A DNA stretch of 8,570 nt, taken from contig JBHHYR010000161.1 of assembly GCA_046757585.1 (NCBI GenBank), positions 1 to 8,570 on the forward strand, given 5' to 3'. Shown here piece by piece: positions 1-6,635 of the stretch. The notes under the pieces are model-generated. The model saw only the letters and a list, made by a program, of their open reading frames with translations. It was not told the origin of the DNA and did no database searches. Each line of letters starts with the position of its first letter. Positions within the stretch are counted from its first letter, which is position 1. A program made the position numbers and the translations under genes. Origin of the DNA: JBHHYR01 sp046757585 (lineage in GTDB: Bacteria; Desulfobacterota; Binatia; HRBIN30).

Positions 1-383
1 GGGGGCTGCGGCGCAGGTCTCACCTCGACGCCCTGCACCTCGGTCTGGGGCATTCCCAACTGCATCGGTGTGGGCTTCGGCGCGGTGCCCTTCGGAGAAG
101 AGCTCATACCGCCGTAGCTCCGCCAGGGAGCCCGCAAGACCGCATCGACGACCTGACCTGTCTGGAAGATGACCAGATCTGGGAAACCGCATTCGGCTTC
201 ACAACCGTTGTTGTAGAAGTAGTACGTGAACGTTTCGCGCGCGCTCTTTCCGTTCGGGCTGCCAAAGGCGTCCACGACTTCCGCCTCGGTCATGCCAGGA
301 CGGATCGTCTGCATGTCCTGCGCGTTCGCAGCGGTCGCCGTAAGGGCCAGGGCCGCCAGCGCCGCGCATGCCGCCGCCCTCAT
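1..383 (-). CDS. Secreted BamE/SmpA-like protein, partial (C-terminus beyond window)
   Basis: The visible 127 residues start with a signal peptide: an alanine- and leucine-rich stretch at residues 2-20, with likely cleavage after ANA at residue 21. The mature part opens with IRPGMTEAEVVDAFGSP (residues 27-43) followed by an aromatic strand TYYFY (53-57). This is the pattern of the BamE/SmpA/OmlA fold, in which G-M-T-x-x-x-V precedes a G-x-P turn. Two cysteines (61 and 65) and a proline-rich tail (100-127) follow; the gene runs off the left edge. Its ATG overlaps the stop of the upstream purQ-derived frame as ATGA (380-383), so the two are probably translationally coupled. An envelope or periplasmic location is inferred. 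It is unlikely to be the real BamE of the outer-membrane assembly complex, because it lacks an obvious lipobox and sits next to a purine gene. The fold assignment is by motif only. Confidence 0.75.
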   Translation of the reverse strand, partial: MRAAACAALAALALTATAANAQDMQTIRPGMTEAEVVDAFGSPNGKSARETFTYYFYNNGCEAECGFPDLVIFQTGQVVDAVLRAPWRSYGGMSSSPKGTAPKPTPMQLGMPQTEVQGVEVRPAPQP

Positions 384-1639
384 CTGAGGACCACCGGGCT
401 CGCGGCCCGTATCAGTGACTCGAACACGCCCATCCCATCGGTGGAGCCGAGTACGGACTCCATGGCGCGTTCGGGGTGAGGCATCATTCCCATGACGTTC
501 CCCCTCTCGTTGGTAATACCGGCGATGTTACGCGCCGACCCGTTCGGGTTCGCCGCTTCACTCGCCACTCCTCCCGCATCCACATAGCGGAATACGACTC
601 GACCGTCCGCCTCGAGCCGGTCGAGCGTCTCAGCATCGGCCACATAGCCGCCTTCGCTATGGGCGATGGGAATGCGCAGAATCCTTCCCTCCTCGTAGGC
701 ACACGTGAAAGGCGTGTCGTTCTGCTCCACCCGTATCCTCACGTGCTTGCACGCGAAGCGTAGCGTATCGTTCTTCACCAGGGCGCCGGGCAACAGGTGC
801 GCCTCGCAGAGCATCTGGAATCCATTGCAGATCCCGAGCACGTAACCGCCCGATTCGGCGAACTCCACCACCTCGCCGGAACCCGTACGACCGGCCACAC
901 ATTCAACGCGGTCGTGCCGGTGACGCAGGCGTTCGACTCGCACACCGCCGGTCGTTGGGCTGCCAGCCCGGGCCACGAGCTCCGCACACCGTTCCCACAT
1001 CATGCCGGGCCCGAAACGGGGGTAGTGGAACTGCTCGATGAGGCTCGTGACGATCTCGCCGCCCTTGGTGCGCTGGTGATTCAAGAGCGCGTTGCGCAGT
1101 GCTTCGCTGAGCGACAGGTTCTTGATCCGTTGTGCTGCCCAGTCCACGGAGATCTCCGAGCACGGGATGCCCCAGACCTTCTCGGTGTATGTCTTGAAGA
1201 AGATCTCATAGAGACGGTAACCGAAACGGTTGGAGACCCATTGCTCGAAGCTGGTCTCTTCGGGCGTGGGAACGAAGCGTGCCTTGGCGTAGCTCAAGCA
1301 GACGAGCAGCGCCTCCACGGGTCCTAGGCCGGCCAGCGCGTTCAGCGGCCTGAGCGGATAGTCGAAAAAGTGTCCCCGATAGTGGATACGCGACAACCGC
1401 GGCCTCAAGAGGAAATCTTCGCCGAGAATCTCATGCCACAATTCGTTGATCAGCGGCACCTTGGAGAAGAAGCGATGCCCGCCGATATCGAATCGATAGC
1501 CGCAATAGTTCACCGTGCGCGAAAGCCCTCCGACCTGATCGTCTGCTTCGAGCACAGTCGCACGCATGCCGAGCTTCGACAGTTCGTACGTCGCTGTCAG
1601 TCCTGCCGGCCCTGCGCCGATAATCACCGCTGACGGCAT
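380..1639 (-). CDS. Chimeric ORF: N-terminal half of FAD-dependent oxidoreductase joined in frame to C-terminal PurQ
   Basis: Residues 1 to about 256 are a flavin amine-oxidase/UDP-galactopyranose-mutase-like oxidoreductase. There is an N-terminal dinucleotide-binding loop VIIGAGPAGLTATYEL (5-20), the acidic ribose-binding E31, and RFDIGGHRFFSK (49-60), typical of enzymes found in polysaccharide clusters. From about residue 257 the protein is PurQ: GGYVLGICNGFQ (264-275) with nucleophile C271, PIAHSEGGY (324-332), and PHPERA (387-392) with H388 and E390. PurQ is the class I glutaminase of phosphoribosylformylglycinamidine synthase, which feeds ammonia to PurL. The oxidoreductase lacks its C-terminal half (relatives are usually around 450-550 residues). 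PurQ lacks about its first 80 residues. Neither half should work as normally understood, although all three residues of the glutaminase triad remain. The start ATG is 9 bases after the upstream glycosyltransferase stop, which fits an operon. I rate an assembly chimera or deletion fusion as more likely than a functional two-domain enzyme. Confidence 0.85.
   Translation of the reverse strand: MPSAVIIGAGPAGLTATYELSKLGMRATVLEADDQVGGLSRTVNYCGYRFDIGGHRFFSKVPLINELWHEILGEDFLLRPRLSRIHYRGHFFDYPLRPLNALAGLGPVEALLVCLSYAKARFVPTPEETSFEQWVSNRFGYRLYEIFFKTYTEKVWGIPCSEISVDWAAQRIKNLSLSEALRNALLNHQRTKGGEIVTSLIEQFHYPRFGPGMMWERCAELVARAGSPTTGGVRVERLRHRHDRVECVAGRTGSGEVVEFAESGGYVLGICNGFQMLCEAHLLPGALVKNDTLRFACKHVRIRVEQNDTPFTCAYEEGRILRIPIAHSEGGYVADAETLDRLEADGRVVFRYVDAGGVASEAANPNGSARNIAGITNERGNVMGMMPHPERAMESVLGSTDGMGVFESLIRAASPVVLR
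853..874 (-). other. Junction of the oxidoreductase/PurQ chimera
   Basis: This segment encodes EVVEFAES (residues 256-263 of the chimeric protein). Read as the oxidoreductase, GEVVEFA is the usual strand before the second flavin-binding segment. Read as PurQ, VVEFAESGG is the helix just before the glutaminase elbow GICNGFQ. The join therefore sits where both families can encode nearly the same short peptide in the same frame. A shared short sequence is what one expects both of a graph-assembly misjoin and of microhomology-mediated deletion. Which parent contributed each base cannot be decided from this window alone. Confidence 0.6.
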
Positions 1640-1648
1640 AGGAACCGA

Positions 1649-2827
1649 CTATGCTCCCGCCGCCAGGCGATGAAAGGCCGACAGCGTCTCACGAGCGGCT
1701 CGGTCCCAGGAAAACTGCGCCGCCCGCTGCGGGCCGAGCCGGCGCAGCCGCGCGCGCAGATCCGCATCCGTGAGCACACGCCGGAGAGCCGCCTGCAGAG
1801 CAGCGGGCTGGTCCGGATCGAAGAGCACACCGGCCGCGCCCACGACTTCCGGCAGCGCGCCGCGTGCACTTGCCACCACCGGTGCCCCGCAGGCCATCGC
1901 TTCGACGGCTGGAAGGCCGAAGCCCTCCCACAGTGAGGGCAAGACGAACACCTCGGCTGCGCTGTAGAGGTAGGCGAGCTCCCGGTCTTCGACGTGCCCG
2001 GCGAAGATCACAGCGTCGGCCAGCTCCAGCGCCGCAGCTCTGCGGCGCAACGCGTCGTACGCCGAGTAAAACACGTCACCGGAGAAGTCACCCGCCAGGA
2101 CCAGGCGGTAGTCAGCATAGCTTGGCTGACGGCGCAGTGCCGCGAAGGCATCCAGCAATAGACCCAGGTTCTTGTGCGGGCTGATTCCACCCACGTAAAG
2201 CAGAAAGCGGCGAGCGAGTAAACCCCGCCTCCCCAGGATCGTCTTCATTTCCTCGTCGTGTGGGAGGGCACGGAAGATCGGATCGGCCGCCTCGGATATC
2301 ATCGCGATGCGGTCGGCCGCCATGCGGAAGCGCCGCGCGATTCCTTGCCTGGAGGCGTCGGAGACCGTCATGACCAGGTCCGCCTGCCATCGCGCAGCGA
2401 GGAGCTTGAAGCGCCACAGCGTTGCCGCCCGCCGCGTCGGAAACACGTGCTGCGGAAATTGCTCCGCAATGATGTCATGAATGACTACTGCTACCCGTGC
2501 TCGTCCCGTGACGGGAACATAAGTGTACGCTGACGGGAAGAACACCAGGTCGAACCGCTCGCGGCTTATGGCACGAGACATGGCCCAGAGATCCGGTAGG
2601 GACCGGCGTCCTGCCGCTGCGGCCGCGTGGGCCGCGGGGCGACGGGTATGGACGCGGACGACGCCGATTCGATCGGGCACGGCAGCGGCCTCGGCAACGT
2701 CGAAATCGACCATCAACGTGTAGTCCACGCCGCCGTCCAGGGCCGCCAGGTGTGTCACCAGTTCCCGCGCGAAGCGCCCGTACCCGCGCCGATTAACCCA
2801 GCAGGCACCGTCGATGCCCACCCGCAT
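1649..2827 (-). CDS. Glycosyltransferase family 4 (GT-B fold)
   Basis: A 392-residue cytoplasmic retaining glycosyltransferase. The N-terminal Rossmann half begins MRVGIDGACW with the glycine-rich acceptor loop NRRGYGRFA (12-20). The C-terminal half has the hinge and nucleotide-binding strand LLYVGGISPHKNLGLLLDAF (209-228). It also has the family signature E-x7-E: E301 and E309 in EGFGLPAVEAMACGAPVVAS (301-320), which contacts the sugar-nucleotide donor. A substrate-binding VIHDII strand lies at 115-120. Full length for the family; no membrane segment or signal peptide. It likely adds a sugar to a lipid-linked or surface polysaccharide precursor; donor and acceptor cannot be read from sequence. 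It starts 18 bases after the stop of the family 2 glycosyltransferase and ends 9 bases before the next start, so it is transcribed with both. Confidence 0.93.
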   Translation of the reverse strand: MRVGIDGACWVNRRGYGRFARELVTHLAALDGGVDYTLMVDFDVAEAAAVPDRIGVVRVHTRRPAAHAAAAAGRRSLPDLWAMSRAISRERFDLVFFPSAYTYVPVTGRARVAVVIHDIIAEQFPQHVFPTRRAATLWRFKLLAARWQADLVMTVSDASRQGIARRFRMAADRIAMISEAADPIFRALPHDEEMKTILGRRGLLARRFLLYVGGISPHKNLGLLLDAFAALRRQPSYADYRLVLAGDFSGDVFYSAYDALRRRAAALELADAVIFAGHVEDRELAYLYSAAEVFVLPSLWEGFGLPAVEAMACGAPVVASARGALPEVVGAAGVLFDPDQPAALQAALRRVLTDADLRARLRRLGPQRAAQFSWDRAARETLSAFHRLAAGA

Positions 2828-2845
2828 GATGTCCGTCGAACCCGC

Positions 2846-3904
2846 CTAGCGGGTGGTGCCGGGACACGGTAGCCCAGGCCGCTGCCGCGCGCCGATCACC
2901 TGCCGCCACAGATAGGACCCCATTCCCAACCCGACCGCTAGTCCACAGTACGCATAGTAGAGCCAGTGCAAAGGCAGGGTTGCTAGCGCGAACCCGAAAC
3001 TGCGTTTGCGCGCAAAGAACCTGTACAGGTCATAATTCAGAATGAACAGCAGGCTCGCCAGCCCCAGCAACCCAACCGCCCCAAACCCAATACCTGGAAA
3101 CGACAGCACGGCTCCCACCGCAATCGCCACCAAAAGTAGCATCATCGCGAACACCAGAACAACGCTCAGGCGGTGGGCGGTCCGGACGTTCAAATCGCGC
3201 GGCATATGCCTGTGCTGAAGCATGAGGACAAACCAGGGAACGCCGCGGTCCAGCAAGTCGGTACGTACCAGACCCCAGAAGGTCCACCGCTTCAAATGCT
3301 GAACCTGAATCGCCGGGTTCAAGTCGATCCGCCTGCCGCCGGCCCGGAGCCGAAACCCCAACTCGATATCCTCGACCGCAGGACGCTTATACGATTCGTC
3401 GAAACCGCCTGCATCCAGGAAGACCTGCCGGCGGATGGCCCCGCACCCGGCCCAGAAGGTCCAGGCGTCGGTGCTGCTCCGCTGATGTACATAATGGTGA
3501 AAGAGGTTCTTGTACTGCGAGATGAAGCCGGGATCGGCGGGCGCATCATCGTAGGAGCCGATCAGAGCGTCGGTAGCCGGGTGTTCCTGGAAGTGGGCAG
3601 CGATGCGGCTGAGCGTATCGGTGTGCACACATACATCGGCGTCCAAGAAGACGAGGAAAGCACCCCGGGTGTGCTCTGCCCCCCGGTTCCGGGCCCGGGC
3701 AGGGCCCCCTCTGTGCTCCAAGGCGACGACGGGCACGCCATGGCGCGCGGCGACGCCGCGCGTGCCGTCCGTGGAGCCATCATCAACCACGATGCACTCG
3801 TAGTCGCGGTACGTAGAGCGGCCCAATGCCTCAAGGCAGCGCTTGAGGCAATCGGCGCCATTATGGACCGGCACAATAACCGACAGTCTCGCAAATTCTC
3901 CCAT
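2846..3904 (-). CDS. Family 2 glycosyltransferase with C-terminal membrane segments
   Basis: A 352-residue GT-A enzyme. LSVIVPVHNGADCL (7-20) is the first strand and loop. VVDDGSTDGT (39-48) binds the nucleotide with D41/D42. FLDADV (86-91) supplies the metal-binding D-x-D at D88 and D90. The ED pair at 178-179 (VEDIELGFRLR) is the probable catalytic base region. About three hydrophobic segments (roughly 247-268, 272-290, 303-330) anchor the C-terminus in the inner membrane. Expected role: transfer of a sugar from a nucleotide-sugar to a lipid carrier or growing polysaccharide. I chose the ATG at 3904 because the fold begins six residues later. The frame stays open upstream to a TTG at 3994, but those 30 residues (rich in Arg, Gln and Gly) are not part of the fold. 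It is the first gene of the minus-strand row. The 128 bases between its start and the plus-strand start at 4033 must hold its promoter; I could not pick a convincing -35/-10 pair there. Confidence 0.92.
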   Translation of the reverse strand: MGEFARLSVIVPVHNGADCLKRCLEALGRSTYRDYECIVVDDGSTDGTRGVAARHGVPVVALEHRGGPARARNRGAEHTRGAFLVFLDADVCVHTDTLSRIAAHFQEHPATDALIGSYDDAPADPGFISQYKNLFHHYVHQRSSTDAWTFWAGCGAIRRQVFLDAGGFDESYKRPAVEDIELGFRLRAGGRRIDLNPAIQVQHLKRWTFWGLVRTDLLDRGVPWFVLMLQHRHMPRDLNVRTAHRLSVVLVFAMMLLLVAIAVGAVLSFPGIGFGAVGLLGLASLLFILNYDLYRFFARKRSFGFALATLPLHWLYYAYCGLAVGLGMGSYLWRQVIGARQRPGLPCPGTTR

Positions 3905-4032
3905 TTGTCCCGAAGGTCCAAAACGCGCTTGGACGCGTCGCTGGAGGCTACGGCATCGGCGCTCGTTCTTCAAACCGGGATGGTATGACACCAAGAGTAG
4001 CGTCAGGCCGGCTAAGGGACAGGAGGTCCCAC

Positions 4033-4271
4033 ATGGAGATCAATAGCATCGCGCACGTCATGGGACTACAGCATCTGTGTTCCGAGCGCGTGAGCGTGCC
4101 GACGTCGACACATTCCATCAGTCCCGGCAGGCCGATCCGCGCCAAGATTGTGCACGCCCCGGAGAAGGGTCCGTGGGCAGCCGGGTACTACACGGTGCTG
4201 TCTGTGAGGACCCCGATGGCATTCGCCTCGAGATGAAGCACGTACCCGGCGCAGGGCTCCTGGCGCATGCT
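4033..4271 (+). pseudogene. Decayed VOC/glyoxalase-like gene (internal deletion plus frameshifts)
   Basis: A strong ribosome site AGGAGG (4021-4026) precedes ATG at 4033, and the first residues MEINSIAHVM match the usual opening of small vicinal-oxygen-chelate (glyoxalase/bleomycin-resistance-like) proteins. The frame then jumps at once to LQHLC (4066-4080), which normally lies about 60-70 residues further on, so the centre is deleted. FRARERADVDTFHQ continues in another frame (4080-4121). AKIVHAPEKGPWAAGYYTVL returns to the first frame (4141-4200). EDPDGIRLEMKHVPGAGLLA is again in the second frame (4206-4265). The order of all pieces is that of the family. EDPDGIRLE would carry a metal-ligand glutamate. 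The first frame stops at 4236; the second runs open to 4403 without further family similarity. A functional product is very unlikely. The right boundary is approximate. Confidence 0.8.
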
Positions 4272-4592
4272 CGCGCAGGGTTGACGCGCTTGGTTCGTTC
4301 CCGCGGTCCGCCAACGGCCGCGCCTCCCCTCTACACGGCCCGCTCGGGAGACGCGCCCTCATTACCAAGGACCCACAACCTCTTTCTGACTTCGCGGGAG
4401 TAGCCGCGTCCTTTAACGTGGACGCCGCCTTGCCACAAATACCGCGGGTAGCAATACCGTATTGAAAGCGCGTGCGGCCAGGGAGTAGAGACCAGGTTGA
4501 GGAAGGATACAAGTGGACAAACTGGCTTGTGGGACGGCCTGGGATCTCGAGGCCCCAATCATTCACAACGTTCGAAGGAACACGGAGAAGCC
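4272..4592. other. Intergenic region upstream of the 612-residue secreted protein
   Basis: No gene is supported here. Open frames on both strands have arginine-, proline- and serine-rich translations with no fold signature. The region holds copy 1 of the repeated 36-base element (4436-4471). It also holds a possible sigma70-like pair TTGAAA (4462-4467) and TAGAGA (4486-4491) with an 18-base spacer. The ribosome site of the next gene, GGAG at 4584-4587, lies at its right end. A short inverted repeat CGCGG/CCGCG (4393-4397/4404-4408) is too weak to call a terminator. Confidence 0.5.
4436..4471 (+). promoter_or_regulatory. Copy 1 of a repeated 36-base operator-like element
   Basis: This copy matches the element at 7608-7643 at 29 of 36 positions. 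Its core has three half-sites in order: AATACC (4438-4443), GGGTA (4446-4450) and AATACC (4453-4458). The first two face each other as TACC-GCG-GGTA; the third repeats the first after 15 bases. A looser tail TTGAAAGCGC follows (4462-4471). It ends 122 bases before the ATG of the secreted protein at 4593, in a non-coding stretch. The arrangement resembles binding sites of dimeric activators or repressors; no regulator is proven. Confidence 0.55.
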
Positions 4593-6431
4593 ATGAGAAA
4601 GCTCTGCGTCCTCATCGCAACCGGCACCGCCATTGCGTTGATCGCCCAGACCTCAGGAAAAGCGGCGCCCGCAACAACCCTAGACCACTACGTTTTCTAC
4701 AAGGTCAAACGAAGTCAGGGCACCACACGGTTCGAGAAGTTCGGGCCGGTAACGCTGACGGATCAGTTCGGCTCCGGGCAGTACGTCATCGTAGCGCCAA
4801 GGCAATTGGGCCTGCCCGCCGACAAGAACGGCGAGGGAATCAAAGACCCTGTTACACATCTCAAGGAATACAAGCTGGTTCCCGTGAGAGGGGCAAAAAA
4901 GTTCCAAGTGCTCACCAACGTTCGCGTCATCAACCAGTGCAATGATTTATTGGTCGAGGTGAAGAAACCGTTTAGCATCCTGGTCCCAACGAACAAGGAT
5001 TTGACGAAGCCAGTCGAGGAACCGGATCCGAACCTTCAAAATGTAGACCATTTCCTCTGCTACGTGGCAAAGGCCCAGAAGAAGTCTGCCGGAACCAAAC
5101 TGCCCAAGTTTCCGAAGGGCATGCAGGTCGATGTTCAGGACCAGTTCCAGACCCGCCGTTACGATCTCAAAAAAATCACGAAGATCTGCACGCCCGCGGA
5201 AAAACGCGAGGATCCCAACGCTCCGTCAGCGATCCTGTCGGGCCCCAATAAGGGTGACGCCAAACCGATCAAGGCGGCTGGAATCCGAAACCCGAACGAT
5301 CACCTAGTCTGTTACAGGGCGCGGCGCGCCAGAAAGCTCGTTCCGCAGAACGGTTGCGGATGCGACACCTCGGTGGATCCGAAATGCAAGGGCACCAAGA
5401 TTACCCCGCGACAGCCGCGCCACGATCCACGTATCGGTATCCACGTGAACAACCAGTTTGGCCCTGAGCAGCTTGACACGAAGAAGGAGCTTGAACTGTG
5501 CGTGCCATCGCTGAAGGGTCAGTCTCCTCCCCCGCTCTGTGGAAACGGGGTAGTGGACGCAGGCGAACAGTGCGACCCGCCGGACGATGCCGCATGTCCG
5601 GGCCTTTGCCAACCAGATTGCCGTTGCGGCATCGAAGTGGATTTCTTTCCCGATAGCGAGGCAGTGATAGATATCATCACCCCGCTCGGAAGCGATACCG
5701 TAGTGCTCCGCGGACCGACGCGAGTGCATGTGGACCTCGGAGCGATGACCGGCAATCCAGAGTCCGTGCCAACGGAAATTGTCTCGATGGAACTCACGGG
5801 CACGAGTCCCCTTGTGGGCTCTGTGAAGGTGATGCTCAACCCAGCCATGCCTTCCACTGGAGAAATCAAAGAGATATCAAACGACACGCCAGGGGTTCTC
5901 GACCTTCCTCCATTCACTCCGGCCGGAGCCGCGGATAGCTTCTTCGATGTGTTCTTCCAAGTCGGGATTCCCGATCCCACCGACCCTCTCAACCCCCCAA
6001 TCGTCTTACACAATTTGGACCCGAAGCACATGACAAGCATCATCATGCATAAGCCACCCCAGGAGGATGAGGCTTACGTCAATCCTGACGTCATTCCGCT
6101 CTACGATGCAGCTGGAAACCTGACCCAGGCAGCGATGGGTCCGGCGCGGCAAATACCTGTTCCGCAGCAAACCGCAGGCCCCACCCCGACACCACAGATC
6201 TCCTGCACACTACTGGAAACGACCGCTGGGACGTCGCCGGTATGTGGCGGCTCGTGCCCCAATGTGAACGACCAGTGTCTGTTCGACCCAGCTCTCAATG
6301 CCTGCCAGTGCGTGCCGCCTCCGGAGGTGTGCAGCAACGGTAGCGGCGGTACCTGTTCTGGGCTGTGCCCGGGTCCTCAACTGTTCTGCAAACAAGCGCC
6401 CTCCGGTGCCGGTTGTGTCTGTCAGGAATAG
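4593..6431 (+). CDS. Large secreted multi-repeat cysteine-containing protein of unknown function
   Basis: A 612-residue exported protein. The signal peptide MRKLCVLIATGTAIALIAQT is cleaved near SGKAAPA. Residues 31-305 hold four related units, each opening with an aromatic strand (DHYVFYKVK 31, THLKEYKLV 88, DHFLCYVAK 152, DHLVCYRAR 236). Three of them continue with a V-x-DQF/NQF strand and a C-terminal cysteine or valine-proline end; this looks like the repeat annotated DUF7450 in related genomes, recalled from memory. Residues 316-346 are a myxo-type cysteine repeat, CGNGVVDAGEQCD. Residues 347-520 form an unassigned, probably all-beta domain. A TPTP linker (530-534) leads to two five-cysteine modules (551-573 and 588-610). 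I chose ATG 4593, not the in-frame TTG at 4497, because it has GGAG at 4584-4587 and starts the signal peptide directly. No lipobox, C-terminal sorting signal or catalytic motif is seen. A cell-surface or extracellular structural or binding role is inference only. Its base composition is visibly less GC-rich than the minus-strand operon. Confidence 0.9.
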   Translation: MRKLCVLIATGTAIALIAQTSGKAAPATTLDHYVFYKVKRSQGTTRFEKFGPVTLTDQFGSGQYVIVAPRQLGLPADKNGEGIKDPVTHLKEYKLVPVRGAKKFQVLTNVRVINQCNDLLVEVKKPFSILVPTNKDLTKPVEEPDPNLQNVDHFLCYVAKAQKKSAGTKLPKFPKGMQVDVQDQFQTRRYDLKKITKICTPAEKREDPNAPSAILSGPNKGDAKPIKAAGIRNPNDHLVCYRARRARKLVPQNGCGCDTSVDPKCKGTKITPRQPRHDPRIGIHVNNQFGPEQLDTKKELELCVPSLKGQSPPPLCGNGVVDAGEQCDPPDDAACPGLCQPDCRCGIEVDFFPDSEAVIDIITPLGSDTVVLRGPTRVHVDLGAMTGNPESVPTEIVSMELTGTSPLVGSVKVMLNPAMPSTGEIKEISNDTPGVLDLPPFTPAGAADSFFDVFFQVGIPDPTDPLNPPIVLHNLDPKHMTSIIMHKPPQEDEAYVNPDVIPLYDAAGNLTQAAMGPARQIPVPQQTAGPTPTPQISCTLLETTAGTSPVCGGSCPNVNDQCLFDPALNACQCVPPPEVCSNGSGGTCSGLCPGPQLFCKQAPSGAGCVCQE

Positions 6432-6519
6432 CGAAAATCCAGCGTGCTACGGAGAGCCGGCTGTCTGCCTGCTGCTCGGCAACAACGCGCACAGCGGCGT
6501 TGCTCTCGCTTGCTGTTGC

Positions 6520-6548
6520 TCGCCTGCTTGACAGGCGATGACAGGCGA
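6520..6548. repeat. Hairpin overlapping a perfect 10-base tandem duplication
   Basis: TCGCCTG (6520-6526) pairs with CAGGCGA (6532-6538) across the five-base loop CTTGA. The right arm is part of TGACAGGCGA, which occurs twice head to tail at 6529-6538 and 6539-6548. There is no T-tract, so it is not a standard intrinsic terminator for the gene ending at 6431. It could be a weak terminator, or an operator about 90 bases before the LuxR-type regulator gene (autoregulation is speculative). Confidence 0.4.
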
Positions 6549-6635
6549 CGTAAGCGTGTTATCTGGAAGGCACGTGGGGGGCGGGCCGTCGCGGGCAGCT
6601 TTGGCCGCGAGACGGTGTTCGCATGAAATTGAGCG

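Noticed and set aside
797..1327. 176-residue plus-strand frame opposite the chimeric gene
   Set aside because: Antisense shadow in high-GC DNA; the minus frame carries family motifs throughout.
3173..3988. 271-residue plus-strand frame inside the family 2 glycosyltransferase
   Set aside because: It is a shadow frame of a gene with full catalytic motifs on the minus strand; the translation is proline- and glycine-rich without a domain.
3905..3994. Upstream extension of the family 2 glycosyltransferase to a TTG start at 3994
   Set aside because: The added 30 residues are not part of the GT-A fold, which starts six residues after the ATG at 3904; TTG has no clear ribosome site.
4291..4301. 11-base match TGGTTCGTTCC shared with 7440-7450
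   Set aside because: Several matches of this length are expected by chance in a window this size, and the surroundings do not align.
4066..4566. 166-residue minus-strand frame opposite the pseudogene and intergenic region
   Set aside because: The translation has no fold-like pattern, no ribosome site was evident, and it overlaps readable VOC remnants on the other strand.
4497..4592. Upstream extension of the 612-residue protein to a TTG at 4497
   Set aside because: It would place 32 polar residues before a clear signal peptide, and the ATG at 4593 has its own GGAG site.
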